NCBI GenBank assembly: GCA_963706425.1
Contig: CAVPMN010000018.1
Span: 1 to 16,655 of the forward strand
Origin: CAVPMN01 sp963706425
GTDB lineage: Bacteria > Actinomycetota > Acidimicrobiia > Acidimicrobiales > Acidimicrobilacustridaceae
Reading direction: 5' to 3'
Length of the DNA: 16,655 nucleotides
Numbering within the stretch: position 1 is the stretch's first letter; the number at the start of each line of letters is the position of its first letter. A program made the position numbers and the translations under genes. The notes under the pieces were generated by a model that was not told the DNA's origin, did not search any database, and worked only from the letters and a program-made list of their open reading frames with translations. Shown here piece after piece: positions 1 through 7,437 of the stretch.

Positions 1-1
1 C

Positions 2-67
2 CGGGGCCGGTTCCGCCTGCTCGTCGACACCAGCCTGAGACTCGACCTGGTGGCCCCGGACGCCTGA
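2..67 (+). CDS. C-terminal end of an unidentified protein (partial)
   Basis: The window opens inside a reading frame that runs to a TGA at 65-67, giving a tail of 21 residues ending LVAPDA. The start and most of the gene lie outside the window, so no function can be assigned. Support comes from codon use typical of the region and from the stop codon sitting in one arm of a 9-bp hairpin whose other arm holds the stop of the opposing hydrolase gene. The tail is short, so another frame cannot be fully excluded. Confidence 0.4.
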   Translation, partial: RGRFRLLVDTSLRLDLVAPDA

Positions 68-93
68 CGCCCGACGGGAGACGCTCAGGCGTC
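59..93. terminator. Bidirectional hairpin between convergent genes
   Basis: GACGCCTGA at 59-67 is perfectly complementary to TCAGGCGTC at 85-93. The 17-base loop holds a small CCC-GAC-GGG sub-stem. Both flanking genes end with Asp-Ala-stop and both stop codons lie inside the arms. There is no T-run on either side, as is common for GC-rich actinobacterial terminators. The terminator role is inferred from the convergent position. Confidence 0.5.
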
Positions 94-910
94 GACCAGG
101 AGCCTCGACCGGAACAGCTCGAGCACCTGATCGAGCGCGTCGCGGGTGCGCTCCCCCGGCTCGTCGATGAGGTGCTCGGTGAGCACCGAGTGCGGCTTCA
201 TCGCAGCTTCGGGATTGGCGTCGGCATCGGACAGCTCGACGGCCAGGAACGAAGGTCCGAGCTGATCGGCGAGGAAGGCGAACCGACGGTCAGGCACCAG
301 CCTGTCACTCGTGAAGCGCAGGCCGAGCACCTGGAGCCCTTCGGATGCGCATCGTCCCTTCACGATGTCGAGCTCCTCAGGAGCGATGTCGATGCCATAG
401 CGGTGCTTGTCGGATCGCCCGATGGGCATCGACGGTTGGGAGAGCACGGGTGCCAACAGCCGGTCGTCGGTCGCCATCGCGAGTGCGTAGCCACCGGTGA
501 AGCACATGCCCACCGCACCGACGCCCGGGCCGCCGCACCGAGCATGTTCATCGGCGGCCAGGGCGCGTAGCCAGGCCACCACCGGTGAAGTGCGACCCGT
601 GGCCAACACCACGAACTCGCGACTCACGCACACGGGCACGATCGACGACACCATGTAGCTGAGCGCGCCCAGCCGACCGCGTGCCTCGATGCTGGGATCG
701 CGACCTGGCACGCCGAACAGGTGGGGCAGCACCGCCGTGCAGCCGATCGACGTCACCCGCCTGGCGAAGGCGAGCACCTTCGGGGTGATGCCCGGCATCT
801 CCGCGATCACGATCACCGCCGGTCCGGTGCCCTGCCGGAACACCGTGCGGGTCTTGCCCTCGTGGGTGAACGTGGTCCGCTCGAAGTCGTCAAGCAGCGT
901 CGTCTGGCAT
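85..910 (-). CDS. Dienelactone hydrolase family protein, probable frameshift near start
   Basis: Alpha/beta hydrolase of the dienelactone hydrolase family, which hydrolyses lactones or esters in the cytosol. The uninterrupted frame begins at a GTG at 843, but the family-like N-terminus continues upstream as TTLLDDFERTTFTHEGKTRT before it. No start codon lies in that frame. The ATG at 910-908 reaches it if one base near 907 is surplus, giving about 274 residues. Visible features are EMPGI (oxyanion region), the nucleophile elbow GMCFTGG with Cys, the Asp in TSDRLVPD and the His in KPHSVLTEH. It starts about 20 bases after the monooxygenase stop, so the two are probably co-transcribed. A natural role is opening the ester or lactone the monooxygenase makes. 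Family assignment is confident; substrate unknown. If the frameshift is real rather than a sequencing error, the protein would be N-terminally truncated. Confidence 0.8.
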
Positions 911-930
911 GGCCTGACCGTAGTGGCGTG

Positions 931-2562
931 TCAGCTCGGCCGACCGAGGGCGAAGCCCTCGTAGCCGTTGGCCACCACTTCGTTGCAGCGTTCGACGTAG
1001 GGAGCGAAGCCGAGCAACGGCATGAACACGCGCGGCTTGCCGGGCACGTTGGCGCCCAGGTACCACGAGTTGCACGTCGGGATAGAGGGTGAGGTCGGCG
1101 ATCATGTTGACGTGCTCGACCCAGGCGTCCTGGGCGGCCTGCGTGGCCTCGATGGTGGTGTAGCCGTTGGCCCGCAGGTGGTCGATGCAGTCGGCGATCC
1201 AGTCCACGTGCTGCTCGATCGACGGGATCATGTTGGTGAGCACCGACGGGCTGCCCGGCCCGGTGATGGTGAAGAGGTTCGGGAAGCCCACCACGTCGAG
1301 ACCCAGGTAGGTCGTGGGCCCGGCCTCCCAGCGCGTCGCGCAGCGTCTCGCCGTCGCGTCCCCTGATGTCGATCGCCAGCAGGGCGCCGGTCATCGCGTC
1401 GAAGCCGGTGGCGAAGACGATGGCGTCGAACTCGTAGTCGACACCGCCAGTGCGCAGACCCGTGGGCGTGATCTCGTCGATCGGCGCATCGCTCACGTCG
1501 ACCAGGTGCACGTTGGGCCGGTTGAACGTGGCGTAGTAGCCGGTGTCGACGCACATGCGCTTGCAGCCGATGACCGTGGTGGGTGACAGGAGCTCGGCCA
1601 CCGCGGGGTCGTCGACGATGTCGCGGATCTTGCTGCGCACGAACTCGGCGGCGAGGTCGTTGGCCTCCTTGCGTGAACAGCAGGTCGCCGAACGCTCCGA
1701 GGAAGGGCAGCCCGCCGTGCGCCCACCGCTCCTCGAACTGCCGCTCGCGCTCCTCGGGGTCGGCGGCGAGGGCGAACTCCTCGTTGCCCGGGGTGCGCGA
1801 GCCGAAGGCCGTCATGGTCTGGGCGTTGGCGGCGCGCAGGGCGGCGTAGTCGGCCTTGATGGCCGCCACCTCGTCGGGGTCGAGCGGCCGGTTGTGGGCG
1901 GGCACGGCGTAGGTGGCCGTGCGCTGGAACACGGTGAGGTCGGCGGCCTGCTCGGCGATGATGGGGATGAGCTGGATCGCCGACGATCCCGTGCCGATCA
2001 CGCCCACGCGCTTGCCGGTGAAGTCGACGCCCTCGTGCGGCCAGCGACCGGTGTGGTAGGTGTCGCCCTCGAACGAGTCGATGCCCTCGAAGTCGGGGAT
2101 GTTCGTCGACGACAGGCACCCGGTGGCCATGATGAGGAACTGGGCCGTTACGTGATCGCCGACATCGGTGGTGACCGACCAGCGTTGGGTCGACTCGTCG
2201 AACACGGCCGACTCGACCCTCGTGTCGAACTGGATGTCGCGCCGCAGGTCGAACCGGTCGGCCACGTGACTCGCGTACTCGAGGATCTCGGGCTGGGGCG
2301 CGTAGCGCTCCGACCACTCCCATTCCTGTTGCAGGTCGTCGTCGAACTGGTAGGAGTACTCCACGCTCTCGACGTCGCAGCGGGCCCCGGGATAGCGGTT
2401 CCAGTACCAGGTGCCGCCGACGTCGCCGCCGGCCTCGTAGACGCGAGTCGACAGGCCGAGGCCTCGCAGTCGGTGGAGCATGTACATGCCGGCGAAGCCG
2501 GCTCCGACGACCACCGCGTCGAAGTCGCCGTGCGCTGCCGGTTCGCTGTTCGCACTGGTCAT
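931..2562 (-). CDS. Baeyer-Villiger-type flavin monooxygenase, interrupted by three +1 frameshifts
   Basis: FAD/NADPH-dependent monooxygenase of the cyclohexanone/phenylacetone monooxygenase group, which inserts oxygen beside a ketone to give an ester or lactone. Start ATG 2562 gives MTSANSEPAAHGDFDAVVVG. Signs are the FAD Rossmann motif GAGFAG, the Baeyer-Villiger fingerprint FEGDTYHTGRWP (FxGxxxHxxxWP), the NADPH Rossmann motif GVIGTGSSA, and ATG in LIMATG. The frame breaks near 1672, 1331 and 1075. Deleting one base at each restores family-like stretches: LLSRKEANDLAAEF (or LLFTKEAND), DAWEAGPTTYLGLDVVGFPN and LYPTCNSWYLGANVPGK. The C-terminus then reads VERCNEVVANGYEGFALGRPS and stops at 931. 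The repaired length is about 542 residues, normal for the family. It is first in an operon with the hydrolase. It may be a pseudogene, but no substitution stops are seen and the codon bias persists, so indel errors are more likely. Confidence 0.85.
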
Positions 2563-2751
2563 GGACCACCCCACTGGCCGACGTCGCCGACATCGTCGCG
2601 CGCGATAGGCCCCACGACGAACTGATGACCCCTTGACCTCGACGCTCGCGCTCCGATAGACGTATCCGCACTCCTCCCCGGTCCCCCAGGCGCAACGCCT
2701 CGGGTGGTCGGCGCCTCGGGCGCCCACATGTGCACGGACCGAGGAGTCGAG
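2563..2751. promoter_or_regulatory. Divergent intergenic region with tandem hairpins upstream of the secreted protein
   Basis: This 189-base gap separates the leftward monooxygenase from the rightward secreted protein, so it should hold both promoters; I see no clear -35/-10 pair. Near the monooxygenase is a 10-base palindrome TCGCGCGCGA (2596-2605). Near the secreted gene are two hairpins: AGGCG-CAA-CGCCT (2688-2700) and GGCGCC-TCG-GGCGCC (2710-2724). The nonamer CGCCTCGGG is repeated directly at 2696-2704 and 2712-2720. A ribosome-binding site GAGGAG (2741-2746) precedes ATG 2752 by five bases. A role for the hairpins in mRNA leader control is inference. Confidence 0.4.
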
Positions 2752-3459
2752 ATGAACCTGACCCACACCACCTCTGCCGTCGTCGCCACGGCAGCCTCGC
2801 TCTTGGGCGTCGTCCAAGGCGCCCTTCCCGCATCCGCCACCAGCGTCGTCGACGGGCCGAGCACGGTCGGCCAGCCGGGCTTCGAGGGCGTCGACGCCTT
2901 CACGCCGGCCGGTGGGCGTCCCACCTGCACCGACTCACCGCCGCAGCAGTACACGCTGTTCCCGCTGCGCGGCTGCTCGATGTATCCCTACTCCAACCCC
3001 AGGTGGGCGAACGAGAGCTGCTTCGGCGACACCGGCGCCTACCACTGCCGAGAGGTCGCCGGCCATCCCCAGCTCAACCTGGCCCCCAAAGCCAACTGGC
3101 TCGTCTACAAGACCGACGTCACCCACTACTCCGGTTACACGACGAAGTGGGGCATGGAGCTCGTGCACCGCGGCGGCTTCCTCTTCGAAGGCTGTGGCAC
3201 CTGGGTGCACCTCACCCAACCCGACGGCTCCACCAACTACACGACCGTGTGCGACTACAAGATGAACATGGACAACACCGGTCCGCGCGTCACCGACGCC
3301 GACCCGGGCGGGTGGGACTACTTCTACGAGACGCTGCGCAACTGGGGCCGCAACACCTACGAGAACGAGTTCAGCTGCGCGGTCACCATCACCGGCACCT
3401 GGACGGGTGCCACCGACCCGGTCGACATCGCGCCGGCCTGCGGTGGGGTGTTCCGTTGA
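2752..3459 (+). CDS. Secreted eight-cysteine protein of unknown function
   Basis: Predicted exported protein of 235 residues. The start is ATG 2752 because GAGGAG lies five bases upstream and the N-terminus is then a Sec signal peptide: a short polar start, hydrophobic VVATAASLLGVVQGA and a cleavage motif ASA at about residue 29. An in-frame upstream start at 2704 would bury this signal. The mature part has eight cysteines (TCTD, GCSM, SCFG, HCRE, GCGT, VCDY, SCAV, ACGG), an even number consistent with four disulfides outside the cytoplasm. It is rich in Tyr, Trp, Asn and Gly. I do not recognise a family or catalytic motif. The stop TGA overlaps the TTG start of the GNAT-ACP gene (TTGA), so the two are probably translationally coupled. 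It could be a substrate or binding partner of the acylation genes downstream, but this rests on position only. Confidence 0.8.
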   Translation: MNLTHTTSAVVATAASLLGVVQGALPASATSVVDGPSTVGQPGFEGVDAFTPAGGRPTCTDSPPQQYTLFPLRGCSMYPYSNPRWANESCFGDTGAYHCREVAGHPQLNLAPKANWLVYKTDVTHYSGYTTKWGMELVHRGGFLFEGCGTWVHLTQPDGSTNYTTVCDYKMNMDNTGPRVTDADPGGWDYFYETLRNWGRNTYENEFSCAVTITGTWTGATDPVDIAPACGGVFR

Positions 3460-4739
3460 CGCCGACCACATCCCTCCACCACTTCGAGACCGACCGCGTG
3501 CGCCTCCGGCCGGTCGAGCTGGCCGACTATCCGTTCATCAAGCAGCTCGAGCTCGCACCCGACCGACTGGTCGCGTATCGCCACCGCGGCACCACGCCGG
3601 CGCCCGAGGCGTTCGCCCAACGACTCTGGCAGGGAGTGTTGGCGCAGTTCGTGGTCGAGGCGACAGGCGATCGGGCGCCGCTCGGCCTGGTCGCGGCCTA
3701 CAGCGCCGACTTCCGCCATGGCAACGCCCAGATCGCCGTGGTGGCCGATGGCAGCGACGACGCCGACGCCGCCCTCGTGATGGAGGCGACCGAGGTGTTC
3801 GTCGACTTCCTCTTCGCCACGTTCAACTTCAACAAGCTCTACGCCTACGTGCTCGAGGTCAACTATCCGAAGTTCTCGCGACTGGTTGGCCCGGTCGTCG
3901 CCCTCGAAGGCGTGCTGCGAGGTCACGAGTTCTTCGAGGGTCAGTGGATCGACACTCACGTACTCGCCATCCATCGCGCCACCTGGGCCGATCGACCCCA
4001 ACGCTGGTCGACCGACGGGCTCGCCGCGTGGCTCGGGAACGACCCCGTCGACCCCGACGCCTTCGTCGCCGAAGTGGCCGATGTCCTCGACCTCGGCCTG
4101 CCCGCCAACGTCGACGCCCTTTCGTTGAAGCTCGTCGACGACCTTCACCTCGACTCGCTCGGACTGCTGCAGCTCATCGATCTGGTCGAGGGCGACTCAC
4201 ATGGCGACCTGCCACCCGAGGCCCTCGCCAGCATCACCACGCTCGGCGACGCCTACCATTTCCATACGGTCCTTCGCGAGCGGTTGCCCACCGACAGCCC
4301 ACGAGAGGTCAGCGGGCCGATGAGTGAGGGCGGGGGTTGGCTGGCCACACCGGGGCGGCGATTGGTCGTCATCGTGGTGGTCGGCGGCGTGCTCGTCGCC
4401 GGCCTGGTCGGGTGGTGGGCGGTCTCGTCGAGGGAGCAGTCCAACCGCGTCGAGCAGGTCGAGGCAGCCGTGCGGGTCAGCTGGTCGGACGTCGACGTGG
4501 CCGCCCTCGAAGACGCCTACGCGACCGCCGTGGTCGCCGGTGGCCCCACCACAGGGCTGCCCGGCCTGCCCGAGATCGACGGCGCGACCCTGCAACGGGC
4601 CGAGTTCGGCCCTGGGGAATCGTCGGTGCTGATCACTCTGCGGGTCGACGGCGGGCTGGCGGCCACCACCTGCCTCGACGTCACGATCGTCACCAACGCA
4701 CCCGCCAACGACATCGACACCCGTCGCGTCCCCTGCTGA
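3456..4739 (+). CDS. GNAT acyltransferase-like domain fused to an acyl carrier protein domain and a membrane segment
   Basis: One open frame of 427 codons from TTG 3456. This start overlaps the previous stop, has GGTGGGG seven bases upstream, and gives the GNAT-like beginning HHFETDRVRLRPVELADY. Residues about 1-180 resemble RimJ/RimL-type N-acetyltransferases: KLYAYVLEVN, then GVLRGHEFFEGQWIDTHVLA. The usual Gly-rich CoA pyrophosphate loop (Q/RxxGxG/A) is not visible; that place reads ADGSDDADAALVMEA. Residues about 200-280 are an acyl carrier domain, with DDLHLDSLGLLQLIDLVE and the phosphopantetheine-accepting Ser near residue 234. From residue 289 an in-frame ATG begins a one-pass membrane segment (see separate entry). 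The neighbour at 4849 encodes an acyl-AMP ligase with its own carrier, so a joint acyl-transfer pathway is likely. The acyl group and acceptor are unknown. Domain calls are firm; whether the membrane part is truly fused is uncertain. Confidence 0.75.
   Translation: MTPTTSLHHFETDRVRLRPVELADYPFIKQLELAPDRLVAYRHRGTTPAPEAFAQRLWQGVLAQFVVEATGDRAPLGLVAAYSADFRHGNAQIAVVADGSDDADAALVMEATEVFVDFLFATFNFNKLYAYVLEVNYPKFSRLVGPVVALEGVLRGHEFFEGQWIDTHVLAIHRATWADRPQRWSTDGLAAWLGNDPVDPDAFVAEVADVLDLGLPANVDALSLKLVDDLHLDSLGLLQLIDLVEGDSHGDLPPEALASITTLGDAYHFHTVLRERLPTDSPREVSGPMSEGGGWLATPGRRLVVIVVVGGVLVAGLVGWWAVSSREQSNRVEQVEAAVRVSWSDVDVAALEDAYATAVVAGGPTTGLPGLPEIDGATLQRAEFGPGESSVLITLRVDGGLAATTCLDVTIVTNAPANDIDTRRVPC
4320..4739 (+). 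other. Membrane-anchored C-terminal segment, possibly a separate gene
   Basis: From the in-frame ATG at 4320 the product would be 139 residues: a short cytoplasmic start (MSEGGGWLATPGRR), one transmembrane helix (LVVIVVVGGVLVAGLVGWWA), a possible coiled stretch with EQVEAAV, and an extracytoplasmic part with two cysteines, one at the very C-terminus (RRVPC). No family recognised. The ATG is part of ATGA, the classic overlap of a stop (TGA 4321) with a start, but the TGA is one base out of frame with the upstream carrier domain. One surplus base just upstream would make two coupled genes, matching the single-base insertions in neighbouring genes. As sequenced it is simply the C-terminal third of the GNAT-ACP protein. 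A weak GAGAGG lies 11 bases before the ATG. Confidence 0.45.
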
Positions 4740-4848
4740 GAGGAGGCCAGGCCGGGCCCTCGGGTGTCTGCCGACCTTGTTGCTGGCCATAAGGTAGACC
4801 TAACCCCTATTCTCAGGGGGTCCTGCTAGCCGTCGACCCACCGAGGAC
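4740..4848 (+). promoter_or_regulatory. Putative regulatory region before the ligase gene
   Basis: This 109-base gap holds AGGT-AG-ACCT (4792-4801) running into CTAACC, so 4790-4805 reads TAAGGTAGACCTAACC. It matches about 11 of 19 positions of the DtxR/IdeR iron box (TTAGGTTAGGCTAACCTAA, from memory). Directly after it is a small hairpin CCCCT-ATTCTC-AGGGG (4804-4819) holding a possible -10, TATTCT (4808-4813). No convincing -35 is seen. The ligase ATG has GAGGA only one base before it, too close for a normal ribosome-binding site. Iron control is a hypothesis only. Confidence 0.3.
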
Positions 4849-7408
4849 ATGACCCCTCGCGCCGCACTCCCCGTCGCCCCGACCGGCCTGCCGCCCCTCG
4901 ACCCGAATGACGCTCCGCCGCGCCCGGCGGCGGTTCCCTTCGCCCGATCGCTGGCCAGCCACGGCGAACGGGTGGCGCTGATCGACCCCGCCGGCGCGAC
5001 GCTCACCTACCGCGACCTGAGCGAGCGTGTGGCCGCGACGAGCGAGCGGCTCGGGGCCGAGCGCCGCCTCGTGCTCATCGCCGCGGCCAACGAGGTCGAG
5101 CCCATCGTCACCTACCTGGCCGCTCTCGCAGGTGGCCACCCGGTCCTGCTGGTGCCAGCCGGTAACCACCACACGATGGCCAACCTGGTGTCGACCTACG
5201 ACCCCGACGTCGTCGTCGGTCGGGGCACCGACGTGTGGGCGTGGGACGAGCGCCGGCCCGGCACGGCGCACGAGCTGCATCCCGACCTCGCCCTGTTGTT
5301 GTGCACCTCGGGCTCGACCGGCGCCGCCAAGGTGGTCCGGCTCTCCCACGACAACGTGCAGAGCAACGCCGCGGCCATCGCGCGCTATCTCCACATCGAC
5401 CACCACGATCGGGCCGCCACCACCCTCCCGATGGCCTACTGCTATGGCCTGTCGGTCATCAACAGCCATCTGCATCGGGGAGCGGGGTTGATCCTGACGT
5501 CGCAGTCGGTCGTCGACCCCTGCTTCTGGGAGGCGTTTCGCGGCCCACCGTGCCACCAGCTTCGCCGGCGTGCCCCACACCTTCGATCTGCTCGACCGCG
5601 TCGGGTTCGCCGACTTCGAGCTCCCCGATCTGCGCTACGTCACCCAGGCCGGGGGCCGACTGGCGCCGGCGCGGGTGCGCGAGTTCGCCCAACTGGGGCA
5701 GCGGCGCGGCTGGGACCTGTTCGTGATGTACGGGCAGTCAGAGGCCACCGCCCGCATGGCCTACCTCTCCCCTGACGACGCGCTGGCGCGCCCGACCGCC
5801 ATCGGAAACCCCATCCCGGGTGGCTCGTTCTCGATCGAGCGGCCCGACGCCGAGGGTGTCGGCGAGCTCGTCTACCGGGGCCCCAACGTCATGCTGGGCT
5901 ACGCCGAACAGGCCAGCGACCTGGCACGAGGGCGCTCGATCACCGAGTTGCGCACCGGCGACCTGGCGAGGCGGGCCCCCGACGGGCTCTACGAGATCGT
6001 GGGCCGCACCAGCCGATTCATCAAGGTGTTCGGCCTGCGGGTCGACCTCGACCGGGTCGAACGAGTGCTCGGCGACGCCGGGCTCCGAGCCGCCTGCACC
6101 GGCCGTGACGGCACGCTGATCGTCGCCGTCGAGCCGGGGGTCGATCCGCACGACGTCATCGACCTCGTCACCTCCCGCTTCGACCTTCCCGCTCGATGCG
6201 TGGCGGTCGAGCAGGTCGAGTCCATCCCTCGGCTGCATTCGGGCAAGCCCGACTACCAGGCGATCCTGACCCTCAGCGCCGAGCCACCGCCGGGCTCCCC
6301 CGTCGACGACACCGATGAGGCCGACGATCTGCGAGAGGTCTTCGCGAGGGTGCTCGGCGTCGAAGAGGTCACCGACGACGCCACCTTCGTGGCCCTCGGA
6401 GGCGACTCGCTCTCCTACGTCGAGGTCTCGATGAAGATCGAGGACGCGCTCGGCTACGTGCCCGCCGCCTGGCACGTCACGCCCATCGGCCAGCTGCGTG
6501 CGCTCGCCCCCCGTCGATCGACGCTGCATGCGGTGGAGACCGGTGTGGTGCTGCGGGCCGTCGCCATCGTGCTGGTCGTCGGATCGCACATGGGGATGTT
6601 CGGTCTCTGGGGTGGGGCGCACGTGCTGCTCGCAGTGGCCGGTTTCAACTTCGCCAGGTTCCGGTTGGCCGCCTCGAACGCCACCGCCCATCTACGCGCC
6701 GCCCTCGGCAGCGTCGGCCGCATCGCGGTGCCGAGCGTCCTCTACCTCGGCGCGCTCTACCTCCTCTCCGATCGCTACACCCCGGCCAACGTCCTGCTGG
6801 TGAACAACTACCTGGCCGACGGCACGTGGCGTTACTGGTATTGGTTCATCGAGGCGTTGGTCCACATCCTCGTGGTGATCACGTTGGTGTTCTGCATACC
6901 GGCCGTCCGCCGGCTCGAGCACCGACATCCCTTCGGGTTGGCGTTCGGCACGCTCTTGGCCACCCTCGCTCTCCGCCAGATCTCCATGGGCGATCCGGCA
7001 AACCAGATCTATCGCTCGCACGCCGTCATCTGGTTGTTCGTCCTCGGGTGGGCCGCCCAGCGGGCCCGCACCGGCTGGCAGCGCCTTGCCGTCTCAGTCG
7101 TCGTCGCCGCCGCGGTGCCCGGCTTCTTCGACACGACCCCACGTGATGCCCTGGTGGTCGCCGGGCTGCTGGCCGTCATCTGGGTGCCGCAGCTGCGGGT
7201 CCCCTCGTCGGTGAAGCCGATCATGGGCGCGATCGCGGGTGCGTCGCTCTACATCTATCTGACCCACTGGCAGGTCTACCCGCCGCTGCTCCAGCACACG
7301 CCCCCCGTCGTCGCGCTGATGCTCACCGTCGCCGTGGGCATCGCGGTGTCGCTGGCCGTCCAGCGCGTCGTCGCCTTGCGGTCGACGGGGCGACACCGGT
7401 CGGACTAG
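4849..7408 (+). CDS. Acyl-AMP ligase / acyl carrier / acyltransferase-3 fusion, with one +1 frameshift
   Basis: A three-domain protein of about 852 residues once one base near 5545 is removed. The N-terminal half is an ANL adenylating enzyme: CTSGSTGAAKV (ATP loop, about residue 154), MYGQSEATAR (about 292), ELRTGDLARR and YEIVGRTSRFIKVFGLRVD, and the catalytic Lys in HSGKPDYQ (about 465). Next is a carrier domain with GGDSLSYVE (Ser near 520). The C-terminal part, from about residue 560, is a polytopic acyltransferase-3 domain of about ten helices starting LRAVAIVLVVGSHMG, the His-bearing first helix typical of the OafA-like family. The logic is activation of a carboxylic acid, loading on the carrier, then transfer to an acceptor at or across the membrane. 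The frame changes between CFWEAFR and SFAGVPHTFDLLDR; dropping one G of CGCGGCC gives AFRAHRATSFAGVPHTF. The analogy is to D-alanylation (ligase, carrier, membrane acyltransferase), here on one chain. Substrate unknown. Confidence 0.85.
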
Positions 7409-7424
7409 CAGCAGCGCGGCCCGA

Positions 7425-7430
7425 TATGGT
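7425..7430 (+). promoter_or_regulatory. -10-like box for leaderless amidohydrolase start
   Basis: TATGGT lies seven bases before ATG 7438, with no Shine-Dalgarno sequence between. This fits a leaderless start and favours ATG 7438 over the in-frame ATG at 7426, which lies inside the box. No -35 element is obvious. Confidence 0.35.
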
Positions 7431-7437
7431 CGGGCCG

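Noticed and set aside
931..2562. Programmed +1 frameshifting in the monooxygenase
   Set aside because: Three sites in one gene with no common slippery codon and no in-frame stop at the shift points; extra bases from sequencing are more likely.
1543..2625. Long open frame of 360 codons on the plus strand opposite the monooxygenase
   Set aside because: It is antisense to a gene with clear flavoprotein motifs; GC-rich DNA gives long mirror frames, and the translation is Val/Gly/Arg-rich without motifs.
2563..2751. Cyclic di-AMP (ydaO-type) riboswitch in front of the secreted protein
   Set aside because: Tempting because of the DAC-domain gene, but the leader is too short and holds only two small hairpins, not the ydaO fold.
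2730..3455. Upstream extension of the GNAT-ACP frame
   Set aside because: It runs through the secreted-protein gene in a different frame with Arg/His/Pro-rich nonsense; TTG 3456 with a GGTGGGG site is the better start.
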